A stretch of 64,000 nucleotides of DNA from positions 1 through 64,000 of the forward strand of contig PMES01000027.1 of NCBI GenBank assembly GCA_003154775.1. The letters run 5' to 3'. This DNA is from Acidobacteriota bacterium (GTDB lineage: Bacteria; Acidobacteriota; Terriglobia; Acidiferrales; UBA7541). The position numbers were made by a program, and so were the translations under genes. Shown piece by piece: positions 45,446 to 54,894 of the stretch (position 1 is the first letter of the stretch; each line of letters begins with the position of its first letter). The notes beneath the pieces are model-generated. The model ran no database searches and was not told the origin of the DNA. It saw only the letters and a program-made list of their open reading frames with translations.

Positions 45446-45677
45446 GAGGGCTCTCCGTTCGCATCCGGGCGCATGGGCCACTTGGTATCAGCCGGATACG
45501 GAATAAGGGAATGACAGCGTTTCAATGTATCGCGATAAGGGGAGAGGTGCAACCGGAGGAGGGCATCTGGATTAGAAAGGTTCATTCGGATTACCCTGGG
45601 GCGATTGGGGGGCGCTGCAGATGAAGATCAGTTCGCAGCGTCGCGATCAGGCAAGAAGGGCGTAGAATGGAGCCGAT

Positions 45678-46709
45678 TTGAAGTCAGAAAGGAAATCCCG
45701 ATCAGCAGCAGGCGGTGGCCTGAGTAGCTGTCGTCTGCATACTCTCACCAGTGGTCTTTTCCTGGTGTTCCTGTTCCTTGCGCCTGTTGTAGCGCAAGAG
45801 CCAGGCGGCAAGCCCGACGCACCTACGCCTAAAACTGATCAGGTGGCAATTCCACCGCAGAAGAAACCCCTGGCCATCTCTCTGCCGGCGATATCTGTTC
45901 TAGACCCTCGCACACGACAAGGCCTTAAGGAGCTAGCAACGGAGCTCTTGAAGTATGCTGCGGTCCCACGCTGCCAGAAAACCGGGTGTGCCATTCTTGT
46001 GACAGATTTCGCGCTACCGGATGGAAATACTTCGCTGTACGGAATGCGATTGGCGGATGAACTCTCCAAAGATCTGGCAAGTCGGGGAAACAAGATTCAC
46101 GTCATCGACCGCGGCCTTCTCCATGACTTCCTTATGAGTGCCCGAGTCCCCATGAGGCCCATAGATGAGCAACTAGCCCGCTCGATTGCGCTTGAATTGA
46201 AGGCAACGTTTGTGGTCCTCGGCACAACCAGGAAGAGCGAGGACGATATGGTTCAGCTTTCTGCTCGACTGCTAGACGCGGCCAACGTGACCGACAAGGA
46301 TTGGAGTGGAAACGCCACGGCAGTCAATTTCAATGCTCCAAAATCGATCGCGGACCTCTCCCCCTTGGAACCCTCTACCTTTCTTCCGCCGATTACTACG
46401 ACTGCCAGTGGGGAGAAAATATATCCTTCCGGAGTCGACGGCGTGTCGTCGCCAAGGTGCCGTTACATGCCGAACCCTCCCTATTCCGAAGAAGCTCGAA
46501 AGTCTAAGGTGAAGGGGACTATCTCAGTCGAAGCGGTGATCGATTCCGAGGGCAAGTTAGAGAACGTGCGCATCTTCCGCGGGCTTCCAGGCGGCCTGAA
46601 CGACGCGACAATCGACACCATGAAGACCTGGAAGTGCAGTCCCGCACAGAAGGACGGTAAGCCTGTTTCCACTCTGGTCAGGTTCGAGGTTCATTTTCTA
46701 ATATATTGA
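45678..46709 (+). CDS. TonB-C domain protein with FlgO-like middle domain
   Basis: A 343-residue exported protein: a signal-like hydrophobic stretch (about 25-42), proline-rich linker, and a middle region (CAILVTDFALPDG, then LADELSKDLASRG and VVLGTTRKSEDDM) resembling FlgO/TolB-N type domains. The C-terminal TonB_C domain starts at PNPPYSEEARKSKVKG and ends in FEVHFLIY. Start is TTG at 45678, with GGAG upstream. No ExbB/ExbD genes nearby, so it may not energise receptors. Confidence 0.78.
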   Translation: MKSERKSRSAAGGGLSSCRLHTLTSGLFLVFLFLAPVVAQEPGGKPDAPTPKTDQVAIPPQKKPLAISLPAISVLDPRTRQGLKELATELLKYAAVPRCQKTGCAILVTDFALPDGNTSLYGMRLADELSKDLASRGNKIHVIDRGLLHDFLMSARVPMRPIDEQLARSIALELKATFVVLGTTRKSEDDMVQLSARLLDAANVTDKDWSGNATAVNFNAPKSIADLSPLEPSTFLPPITTTASGEKIYPSGVDGVSSPRCRYMPNPPYSEEARKSKVKGTISVEAVIDSEGKLENVRIFRGLPGGLNDATIDTMKTWKCSPAQKDGKPVSTLVRFEVHFLIY

Positions 46710-46874
46710 GAGCGAGCTCGGCCAAAGGAGCGAGAAGCGGGTTGGCTAGGTACGCGCGGCGGGGGTATACAATTGCGCTGTGTTTGAATGCAAGAAAGAG
46801 ATCCGGAGCGAGACGCGAGCGATTTGCGTCGCGCTGCATGCCCGAGGTCCCTGGATTCCCTGGGGAGTGACGAA

Positions 46875-48110
46875 ATGAACCGGCGCAACTTCTTGTGGAG
46901 TGCGATGCGGGCTGCGGTTGCGAGCTCCGTAGCTGGCAGCGCATCGCTGCTTGCAAAGCATAGGGACGCCAGCGCCGTGAGAGCGGCGAGTTTGGATGCG
47001 GCTCCGCCCATGGGTCGTGAGCTGGATCGCCACCGCTTTGGCGTGAACTACACGCCCTCGAAGAACTGGTGGTTTTGCTGGAACGAGTGGGACGCGGACC
47101 CCATCAAGCGAGACCTGGATGCGATCGCGGCCTTGGGCGCGGACCATCTGCGCATTTTGCTGATCTGGCCCTACTTCCAACCCAATCCGAAGTGGATCAG
47201 CCCGCTTCATCTGGAACGGTTGGATCAACTGCTTACGCTCATGGGCGAGCGCGAATTGGATGCGGTGGTGACCGTATTCACGGGCCAGTTGAGCGGCTGG
47301 TACTTTTTGCCGCCCTTTAACAAGGCCGGGACCGACTTCTACAGCGATGAAACGATGTGGACGGCCCAGGAGCTCTTCATCCGGCAACTGGCGCGCGTGA
47401 TGCAGCCAAAAACGAACATCATTGGCTTCGACGTTGGAAATGAGATCAACACTTGCTGGAGCACCGAACCCCGCGTGGGCGACGCGTGGATGAAGAAGAT
47501 GTTGTCGCTCATGGCGTCGGTCTGCCCTGATGGCCTCCACGTCAACGGAGTGGACGAACTGCCGTGGTTCGAGGCGAACACATTCTCTCCGCAAGCCCTG
47601 GCAGCCGCGCCGATGCCGGTCATACACTGCTACCCTTACTGGTCAGGAGCGCTGAAGTACGGGGGCCCTATGGATCCGCCCAGCACGAAGCTGCTCGCGG
47701 CGATGGCGGCTCTGGTCCGCTCGTACGCCGGCGATCCTCGGAAGCCGGTCTGGGCGGAGGAATTCAACACTTGCATTGAAGCGCTGACCGAAAAGCAACA
47801 GGCAGAATGGCTGGAGAAGGCGGTTTTGGCAGCCATTGATTCCGGAGTGAGCTGGTTCAGCTATTGGGACAGCCACGACGTGGACCGGAAGTTCGAGTTC
47901 AACTCGCTGGAATACAGTCTTGGCCTGCTTACCAATGACGGACGGGTGAAGGAACAGGGCAAGGTATTCAAGCAACTCGCCGAGGCCTATCGAGGAAAGA
48001 CGGTGATGTTCCCCACGCATACTCTCCCGCCACCACCGGTCAATCGCAGCCAAGAAGTTTCTTGGCGCTGGATGCTGGACTGGATGGGCTGGAAAACGGT
48101 GGGCGCATGA
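46875..48110 (+). CDS. Glycoside hydrolase family 5-like (cellulase superfamily) protein
   Basis: A 411-residue protein with a Tat-like signal (MNRRNFLWSAMRAAVASSVA). The TIM barrel carries the two catalytic glutamates of clan GH-A: GFDVGNEIN (acid/base) and VWAEEFN (nucleophile). The substrate is probably a beta-mannan or beta-glucan. ATG at 46875 follows GGGGAG; an open frame to 46788 is rejected. Downstream deoC starts 128 bases later. Confidence 0.8.
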   Translation: MNRRNFLWSAMRAAVASSVAGSASLLAKHRDASAVRAASLDAAPPMGRELDRHRFGVNYTPSKNWWFCWNEWDADPIKRDLDAIAALGADHLRILLIWPYFQPNPKWISPLHLERLDQLLTLMGERELDAVVTVFTGQLSGWYFLPPFNKAGTDFYSDETMWTAQELFIRQLARVMQPKTNIIGFDVGNEINTCWSTEPRVGDAWMKKMLSLMASVCPDGLHVNGVDELPWFEANTFSPQALAAAPMPVIHCYPYWSGALKYGGPMDPPSTKLLAAMAALVRSYAGDPRKPVWAEEFNTCIEALTEKQQAEWLEKAVLAAIDSGVSWFSYWDSHDVDRKFEFNSLEYSLGLLTNDGRVKEQGKVFKQLAEAYRGKTVMFPTHTLPPPPVNRSQEVSWRWMLDWMGWKTVGA

Positions 48111-48238
48111 AACCGAGTCAGCGTCCCGTGAAGCTTCCATGGGACGGCTCTTTACGGAGTGATCGATCTGCGGGGATGAAATGTTACCTGTGGCCTGGCC
48201 ACTCCTCTCGCGCAACAAATAATTTGGAGTGATTTCCC

Positions 48239-48967
48239 ATGGACTATACGTACAGCGACGTTGCGAAGATGATTGATCACTCGCTGTTGAATCCGACACT
48301 GACGCGCGACGATCTGGAAGCCGGCTGCGGGGTGGCGCTCGCTTACGGTACTGCCAGCGTGTGCACCGTGCCGTTTTACCTGAAGCGCTGCGCGGAATTG
48401 CTGCGCGGCAGCAGCGTGAAGGCCAGCACGACCATCGGTTTTCCGCATGGCGTGAATACCACCGCGATCAAAGCAGCCGAGGCGCGCCAGGCCATCGCCG
48501 ACGGCGGCGAGGAACTGGACATGGTTGCCAACATCAGCAAGGTTTTGAGCGGCGATTGGGGGTACGTGCGTGAGGACATCAAGGCCGTTATTGATATCGC
48601 CCACGCGGCCGGGGCCAAGGTGAAGGTAATCTTCGAGAATTGTTATTTGCAGGACGCGCACAAGATTCGCTTGTGCGAGATTTGCGGGGAGCTGAAAGCC
48701 GATTGGGTGAAGACTTCGACGGGTTACGGCTCCGGCGGCGCGATCCACGCGGACCTTATCCTGATGCGCAAACACTCTCCCGCGCATGTGCAGGTGAAAG
48801 CGGCGGGCGGCGTGCGCGATCTGGATGCGCTGCTGGCGGCGCGGGCGCTCGGTGTTTCGCGCTGCGGGGCGACGCGAACGGCGGGCATACTGGATGAAGC
48901 GCGGCGGCGGTTGGGGCTTTCGCCGATCAAAGTTGGGGAAGCGGCGGCGCAGCCTGCGGGGGATTAG
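48239..48967 (+). CDS. deoC: Deoxyribose-phosphate aldolase
   Basis: A 242-residue class I aldolase that cleaves 2-deoxyribose 5-phosphate to glyceraldehyde 3-phosphate and acetaldehyde. The Schiff-base lysine lies in DWVKTSTGYGSGG and the second lysine in VKAAGGVRD. Length is normal. Its function in deoxynucleoside breakdown complements the adenosine and cytosine deaminases elsewhere in the window, though it is not linked to them. Confidence 0.93.
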   Translation: MDYTYSDVAKMIDHSLLNPTLTRDDLEAGCGVALAYGTASVCTVPFYLKRCAELLRGSSVKASTTIGFPHGVNTTAIKAAEARQAIADGGEELDMVANISKVLSGDWGYVREDIKAVIDIAHAAGAKVKVIFENCYLQDAHKIRLCEICGELKADWVKTSTGYGSGGAIHADLILMRKHSPAHVQVKAAGGVRDLDALLAARALGVSRCGATRTAGILDEARRRLGLSPIKVGEAAAQPAGD

Positions 48968-49065
48968 CGCGGAGTTTTCAGCGTGGTGCGGGGAGAGGAA
49001 AGGCTTGGGCTCCCGCCTAACGGCGACGGGGCGGATGAATTATAGTTTGGGTGCGGGGCGGGCGA

Positions 49066-49103
49066 CCGCAAAAGCGGCGGCGAGCCGCCGCACTCCAAAA
49101 TAG
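49066..49103 (+). repeat. 38-bp dispersed repeat, copy 2
   Basis: CCGCAAAAGCGGCGGCGAGC continuing to CACTCCAAAATAG. Same orientation as 38221-38258, three differences. It lies between the convergent deoC and helicase genes. Confidence 0.85.
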
Positions 49104-49141
49104 TTGAAGCGCACAGGGGGCCATCGCGGGTTGCGGTGGCG

Positions 49142-51406
49142 CTACACCGGCTGCAAGTGGGCGTAGCGCTCGATGAATTTTTTTGTGCCGCGGCCGGGGA
49201 AACTCACGGAGATGCGGCGGTCGTCGTCTTCGCCTTCCACGCCAACCACCGTTCCCACGCCGTACTCCGGATGGCGCACCTTCTGGCCCAGCAGCGGGTC
49301 GGCCTTTCCGCCGCGTTTTATCGCGGGCCGGCTGAAGGAATTCGTAGGCGCGGCACGCCGCTGTGGCGTGCGCTCTTTCGGCGCAGACGTACCGCGCGCA
49401 CGGCGCAGAAATTCCTCGGAGGAATAGGAATACTCGGGATCGGGCTCGTAGCGGCGCGATTCGCCGATTTCGGCCATCGACCCCCGCACGGTATCCACCA
49501 GTTCGCTGGGAATTTCTCCCAGGAAGCGCGAGGGCGGGGAAGCGCGCATCTGTTGCTCGTTGCCGAAAATGCGGCGGTAGACCGCGCGGGTGAGCGTCAA
49601 TGATTTTCGCGCGCGCGTCATGCCCACGTACACCAGCCGGCGTTCTTCCTCGATGCCTTTTTCTTCGTTGATGGAGCGGCTGTGTGGGCAGATGCCATCT
49701 TCCAGCCCGGTCAGAAAGACGTGGTCGAACTCCAGCCCCTTGGTGCTGTGAAGCGTGATGAGCGTGACGCCCGGCTTGCCCTCGTAAGAATCGGCGTCGC
49801 TGACCAGCGCGGCGGCGTCTAGGAAATCGGTGAAGGATTCGCCGGCCTCGATGCTCTCCGCCACCGCGCGCACCAGTTCTTCCAGGTTTTCGATGCGCGC
49901 CACGTCTTCCGGGGTGTTGCGATCCTTCAGCGCGTTCATGTAGCCGGTTTCCTCGAGGACGTAGCGGAGGAACTCGGCGGGCTCCTTCGACGAATACGCT
50001 TCCTGCAAACGCAGGATAAGTTCGCGGAAAACGCGCAGCGGCGCGACGGCGCGGCTGGCATGGGGGCTGGTCATCAGCGATTCCATGGCGTCCCAGAAGG
50101 AAAGGCTTTTCCTCTGCGTGATGTCGCGGAGAGCGTCGACGGTGGTCTTGCCGATGCCGCGCGCCGGCACATTCAAAACACGCAGGAGGGAAATATCGTC
50201 CTCGGGGTGCAGCGCCAGCCGCACATACGCGAGCGCATCCTTCACTTCCGCGCGGTTGTAGAAGCTGAATCCGCCCACCAGTTTGTAGCGCAAGCCACGG
50301 CGGCGAAACACCTCTTCAAAGGAGCGCGATTGAAAGTTGGTGCGGTATTCGACGGCGCAGGTCTGGTCCGGATCGCCGGCAAGAATGCGGTCCAGTTCCT
50401 CCGCGACGAATTCGGCCTCGGCCTGGGCGTCGCGAGCCTCGAAATAACGGAGATTGTCGCCCTGGTCTTTTTCCGCGGTAAGCGTTTTTCCCAGGCGGTC
50501 GGGATTATTGGCGACCACGGCCGCGGCGGCATCCAGAATTTTCTGCGTGGAGCGGTAATTGCGTTCCAGGCGCACGACCCTGGCGCCGGTAAAATCCTTC
50601 GCAAAACTGAGCAAGATGGAGACATCGGCGCCGCGCCAGCGGTAGATGGACTGGTCCTCGTCGCCCACCACGCAGACATTCTGGCGTTCGTTGGTCAAGA
50701 GGCGCAGTAAATCGTATTGCACGCGATTCGTGTCCTGATACTCGTCCACGTGCAGATACTGGAAGCGATTCTGCCAGCGTTGGCGGACCTGCGGGGCTTC
50801 CCGCAGCAGCCGCGCCGAGCGCAACAAGAGGTCGTCGAAATCGAGGGCATTGCTTTGCTTTAGAAGCGCCTCGTAGGCAGCGAAGATGTCCGCCACTTTG
50901 CGCGTATCGGGGGCAAACGCCTGGGCGCGCATCTGCTCGGGCGTTTGCGCCTGATTCTTGGCGTAGCTGATGCGGCTGAGCACATTGCGCGGCGTGAGCG
51001 CGTCGTCTTCGATGTGCAGCTTGGCCATGACCAGCTTCACGGCGGCGAGCTGGTCATCATCATCGTAGATCGCGAAATCCTTTGGCAGTCCGGCCGAGGC
51101 CGCTTCCCGCCGCAGCAGCCTGGCGCACAGCGAATGGAAGGTGGAAATCCACGGACGCTCCGGGGGCACGCCCGCGCGCAAGAGCAGACTGGTGACGCGG
51201 CTCTGCATCTCCTCGGCGGCTTTGTTCGTGAATGTGACTGCAAGAATGGACTCGGCGGGAGTGCCTTTGGCGATGAGGTTGGCCATGCGGAAGGTGATGG
51301 CGCGCGTTTTGCCTGTGCCTGCGCCCGCGAGAATCAGCACAGGCCCTTCCGTGGTTTCCGCGGCAAGGCGCTGCTCCGGATTGAGTTGCTCGAGAAAAGT
51401 CGGCAT
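49142..51406 (-). CDS. pcrA: UvrD/PcrA-type ATP-dependent DNA helicase
   Basis: A 754-residue superfamily 1A helicase for repair and replication. Walker A is ILAGAGTGKTRA, motif II DEYQDTNR, motif III VVGDEDQSIYRWRGAD, motif VI VYVGMTRARKSL. The C-terminal Tudor-like domain (GQKVRHPEYGVGTVVG) is typical of PcrA and binds RNA polymerase. ATG at 51406 has AGGA upstream; the frame extends to 51583. Confidence 0.93.
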   Translation of the reverse strand: MPTFLEQLNPEQRLAAETTEGPVLILAGAGTGKTRAITFRMANLIAKGTPAESILAVTFTNKAAEEMQSRVTSLLLRAGVPPERPWISTFHSLCARLLRREAASAGLPKDFAIYDDDDQLAAVKLVMAKLHIEDDALTPRNVLSRISYAKNQAQTPEQMRAQAFAPDTRKVADIFAAYEALLKQSNALDFDDLLLRSARLLREAPQVRQRWQNRFQYLHVDEYQDTNRVQYDLLRLLTNERQNVCVVGDEDQSIYRWRGADVSILLSFAKDFTGARVVRLERNYRSTQKILDAAAAVVANNPDRLGKTLTAEKDQGDNLRYFEARDAQAEAEFVAEELDRILAGDPDQTCAVEYRTNFQSRSFEEVFRRRGLRYKLVGGFSFYNRAEVKDALAYVRLALHPEDDISLLRVLNVPARGIGKTTVDALRDITQRKSLSFWDAMESLMTSPHASRAVAPLRVFRELILRLQEAYSSKEPAEFLRYVLEETGYMNALKDRNTPEDVARIENLEELVRAVAESIEAGESFTDFLDAAALVSDADSYEGKPGVTLITLHSTKGLEFDHVFLTGLEDGICPHSRSINEEKGIEEERRLVYVGMTRARKSLTLTRAVYRRIFGNEQQMRASPPSRFLGEIPSELVDTVRGSMAEIGESRRYEPDPEYSYSSEEFLRRARGTSAPKERTPQRRAAPTNSFSRPAIKRGGKADPLLGQKVRHPEYGVGTVVGVEGEDDDRRISVSFPGRGTKKFIERYAHLQPV

Positions 51407-51662
51407 GGGTCCTGGGGAAACGGAAATTGTCAGCCCAATCATGGTAGCTGAGGGTGCGAGTCTCAGCAAATCGGCGAAAAGTCGTTTGGTGAGATTCTCA
51501 GGAGGATATCTTGCAAATTCTTTGAGCGACCGACGTGTGCAACCCGTGTGTTGAAGCCCCGGCCTCCCAAGGATAGAGGGCATTTTCAGGAGGATTTGAC
51601 CTTGTTCCTATCAAAGGCGCCCGCCTCAGAAGGCGGCCGCTACAGAAGCAACCGACAGAAGC

Positions 51663-52313
51663 TCAATTCGCGGCAGAAGCTCCGAGGGGGATATCAAAAT
51701 AGGAGAGGGGCTGCTTCGTGCCCATGAGGGTGAGGTTTGGCACGTACAGCCGGGCGGATTGCAGCAACTCCACCTCGCCGCGCAAATCAAAATAGAGCAG
51801 CCCTTCGACAGTGCCGTGGGCCGCCACCACGGAAGAGGGCACCCCGGCGTTCTGGCAATCATCACGGAAGTCGGTCCAATTCTTGTCCCTTGAAGGCTTG
51901 GCCCTCCCCACGGGAATCGGCAAAGGGATGCGTTTGGCCGTGGGATCCTTGCCATTGCCCTTCAAGAGGACCGTGTCCGCTACTTCATCGGCGGTCAGCG
52001 GCTCGAGTTCCTGGCGCTCGTCTTCGTTCAATTGCAGGAGCAGGCGGATATGCGGCAAGTCGATCTTGATGCTCTCGTCCGAGTCATTGCGGAAAGAGAT
52101 CCGCAGGGCGACCACTCCTTTGGAAAACGGGGATTTTTTCGGGAACCGCTCCTTGTAGCGGGACGCTACCGTCCAGGGATCGATGCCAATGGTCATGCTC
52201 TCGTGGGAGTCCTGGATGGGGGCGCGGGCCGGTGCGGCTGGCTGCTGCGCCAGTGCCGGGACCAGGCAGACCGTCAACAGAGGCAGGAGAACGGAAGGAG
52301 AGAGTTTTCGCAT
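51663..52313 (-). CDS. Secreted hypothetical protein
   Basis: A 216-residue exported protein with a signal peptide (MRKLSPSVLLPLLTVCLVPALAQ). The mature part has an immunoglobulin-like strand pattern (VVALRISFRNDSDESIKID). No family recognised. ATG at 52313; an in-frame ATG at 52337 cannot be excluded. It is divergent from the lipopolysaccharide operon, with both promoters in the 118-base gap. Confidence 0.65.
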   Translation of the reverse strand: MRKLSPSVLLPLLTVCLVPALAQQPAAPARAPIQDSHESMTIGIDPWTVASRYKERFPKKSPFSKGVVALRISFRNDSDESIKIDLPHIRLLLQLNEDERQELEPLTADEVADTVLLKGNGKDPTAKRIPLPIPVGRAKPSRDKNWTDFRDDCQNAGVPSSVVAAHGTVEGLLYFDLRGEVELLQSARLYVPNLTLMGTKQPLSYFDIPLGASAAN

Positions 52314-52431
52314 GAAGATATAATAGACTGTTTGCATCCTGTGGCCTTCGATTCCTTAGGGATAAGCAGGGTTGCCCTGCTTGCGGAGTCGCGGGCCGTC
52401 GCAAATCCGAGACACACCGGAGCCAGATCGC

Positions 52432-53790
52432 GTGTATTTCTTGTATAGCGTCTTAATGGGCTTGGCCGCCGTCATCACTGCGCCTTATTGGCTGGTGCAG
52501 GGCCTGCGCCACGGCAAGTATCTCTCGAATCTGGGCGAGCGACTGGGGTTTTCCGTCCCCGGCGTCGCCAAACTCCCTGCGGATCGCCCCGGCGCCATCT
52601 GGATTCACGCGGTTTCCGTGGGCGAAGCGCTGGCGGGTGTGGCGCTGGCCAAGAGGCTGAAGGATGCCTATCCGCAGCGGCCGCTGGTCATTTCGACGAC
52701 GACAATCACAGGACAGCAGGTGGCGCGAGAGCGCATGCCCTTTGCGGATGCCGTGGTGTATTTTCCGTTCGATTGGGCGTTCAGCGTGCGCAAGGTGATG
52801 GATGCTGTAAAGCCGGCGGTCATTGTCGTGATGGAAACGGAAATTTGGCCCAATTTCCTGCGCGAAGCCGGGCGGCGCAAGGTTCCGGTGGTTTTCACCA
52901 GCGGGCGCATTTCCGACCGTTCCTTCGCGCGCTTTCAGAAGTGGTTCGGGATCTTCGGGTTTTACCTTCGCCCGCTGCTGGCCTCGGCCCTTTCGAGTGC
53001 CGCGGTGTTCCTGATGCAAACGGAGACCGACGCGGAACGTCTGCGCGCGCTTGGCGCCCCGGCGGAGCGCGTGAAAGTCAGCGGCAATCTAAAGTATGAC
53101 CAGGAATTGCCCGCGGCCACGCCGCTTTCCACCTGGCTGGAAGCGGAGTGCAAGCAGCAGGGGCGCTGGCCGGTGATTGTCGCGGGCAGCGTTGTGGCCA
53201 ACGAGGAGCCACTGGCGCTGATCGCTTTTGGCGTGGTACAGGGAGATTATCCGAAGGCGCTGCTGGTGCTGGCGCCGCGCAAGCCGGAGCGCTTTGCCGC
53301 TGCCGCTGAGTTCATCGAGGAAGCACATCACCAGTTTGTGCGCCGCTCCAAACTGGCCGTGGCGGGGCCCGTCGCGTCGTCGAGTAACAACGGCAAGAGC
53401 TTCACCGCGAACACCACCGTGCTTTTGCTCGATAGCATTGGCGAACTGGCGTCGCTCTATCGCCTGGCGGACTGCGTGTTTGTGGGCGGATCGCTAGTGC
53501 CGTCCGGCGGCCACAACATTCTGGAACCTGCCGCGTTTGGCAAGGTGCCGGTCTTCGGACCTTCCATGGAGAATTTTGCGGCCATCGCTTCGCGATTTGT
53601 GGAAGCCGGAGCCGCCATTCAGGTGAGCAGTCCCGAGGATGCGGGCGTCGAATGGATTCACCTGCTGAAGAGTCCCGAGAAAATGCGGAAAATGGGGGAG
53701 ACCGCGCGGCAGTTGGTGGAAACGAGCCGCGGCGCCCTGGAGCGCGCATTGAGTGAGATTTCGCGGCAACTCGGTGGCGCGCCGCGATGA
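52432..53790 (+). CDS. waaA: 3-deoxy-D-manno-octulosonic acid transferase
   Basis: A 452-residue inner-membrane-anchored glycosyltransferase (GT30) that adds Kdo to lipid A precursor. The N-terminal membrane helix, AVSVGEALAG, METEIWPN and the C-terminal GGHNILEPAAFGKVP are family signatures. GTG at 52432 follows GGAG; the frame extends to 52372. First gene of the plus-strand inner-core operon, overlapping lpxK by four bases. Confidence 0.93.
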   Translation: MYFLYSVLMGLAAVITAPYWLVQGLRHGKYLSNLGERLGFSVPGVAKLPADRPGAIWIHAVSVGEALAGVALAKRLKDAYPQRPLVISTTTITGQQVARERMPFADAVVYFPFDWAFSVRKVMDAVKPAVIVVMETEIWPNFLREAGRRKVPVVFTSGRISDRSFARFQKWFGIFGFYLRPLLASALSSAAVFLMQTETDAERLRALGAPAERVKVSGNLKYDQELPAATPLSTWLEAECKQQGRWPVIVAGSVVANEEPLALIAFGVVQGDYPKALLVLAPRKPERFAAAAEFIEEAHHQFVRRSKLAVAGPVASSSNNGKSFTANTTVLLLDSIGELASLYRLADCVFVGGSLVPSGGHNILEPAAFGKVPVFGPSMENFAAIASRFVEAGAAIQVSSPEDAGVEWIHLLKSPEKMRKMGETARQLVETSRGALERALSEISRQLGGAPR

Positions 53791-54797
53791 ACCCGCCGCC
53801 AATCCTGCGCTGGCTGCTCTGGCCATTGTCGTTGCTGTACGGAATCGCGGTGCGGCTAAGATTGTGGCTGTATGCTCGGGGCACTTTCGAGACGGAACGA
53901 CTGCGCACGCCGGTGATCAGCGTGGGCAATTTGACCGTTGGCGGAACGGGCAAGACGCCCATGGTTATTTGGCTGGCGGAACGATTTCTGGCGGCAGGTA
54001 AGCGCGTGGCGATTTTGAGCCGCGGCTACAAGGGAAGCGGCGAGACGAGCGATGAGATCGAGCTGATGAAGTATCGTTTGCACGATCGCGTTTTGTTTGG
54101 CATTGGCGCAAATCGTTACGAACAGGGCCGCCGCTTGGAACAAAAGGGTGTGGACGTGTTTTTGCTTGACGATGGCTACCAGCACTTGCAGCTTGCGCGC
54201 GACGTGAATCTGCTGCTTATGGATGCCGCGCAGCCCATGGGCAGGGAAATGCTCCTGCCAGCAGGCCGATTGCGCGAGCCCGTTTCCGCCATGGGACGCG
54301 CGAGTTTGCTTGTGTTTACGCGCACGGAAACTTCGGCGGGCGCCGCAGCGGCCATCGGCAAGCTGCAGGGCTATCCGGTGTTTTCGGCCGCGACGCGTTT
54401 GCTGGGCTTCCGCAGACTTGGCGGAGGCATGCAAGTGTTGACGCGAGCGGAAATCGGCGCGGGGCCGTTCTTGGCGTTTTGTGGGATTGGCAATCCGCGC
54501 GCCTTTTTTCTAGATTTGCAGAACTGGCAGATTCCGGTGGTCCGTGCGCGGGCTTTTCCCGACCACCATCGTTACACTAGCAGCGAAGTGGAGGCGCTCG
54601 CGCGAGCGGCACGGGCGGCGGGCGCGCGCGCCTTTGTTACCACGGAAAAAGACGCGCAAAACCTTGGGGAAGCGCAATTCGGAGAGATGCCCGTATTCGT
54701 GGCGATGATTGATCTGGAAATTTCCCAGGAGGCGGTATTCTGGGAAGCGATTCAGGCACAAATCGTGGCCAAGGCTTCCTCCCGGATGGTGAACTGA
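53787..54797 (+). CDS. lpxK: Tetraacyldisaccharide 4'-kinase
   Basis: A 336-residue kinase that phosphorylates the lipid A disaccharide at the 4' position on the inner membrane. The P-loop is VGGTGKTPMV, and DDGYQHLQLARD is the family's Walker B-type motif. The start overlaps the waaA stop (ATGA), so the two are translationally coupled. About 100 bases separate it from waaF. Confidence 0.94.
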   Translation: MNPPPILRWLLWPLSLLYGIAVRLRLWLYARGTFETERLRTPVISVGNLTVGGTGKTPMVIWLAERFLAAGKRVAILSRGYKGSGETSDEIELMKYRLHDRVLFGIGANRYEQGRRLEQKGVDVFLLDDGYQHLQLARDVNLLLMDAAQPMGREMLLPAGRLREPVSAMGRASLLVFTRTETSAGAAAAIGKLQGYPVFSAATRLLGFRRLGGGMQVLTRAEIGAGPFLAFCGIGNPRAFFLDLQNWQIPVVRARAFPDHHRYTSSEVEALARAARAAGARAFVTTEKDAQNLGEAQFGEMPVFVAMIDLEISQEAVFWEAIQAQIVAKASSRMVN

Positions 54798-54894
54798 ATT
54801 TGTGGGCCACGTTAGAACAGTACGGGAACGCGGGAGCGCGTTGCCGCTTTTGCGGGGCTCGTAAAGTTTTTCCAGGCAGCAGGTGCGCAGCAGT

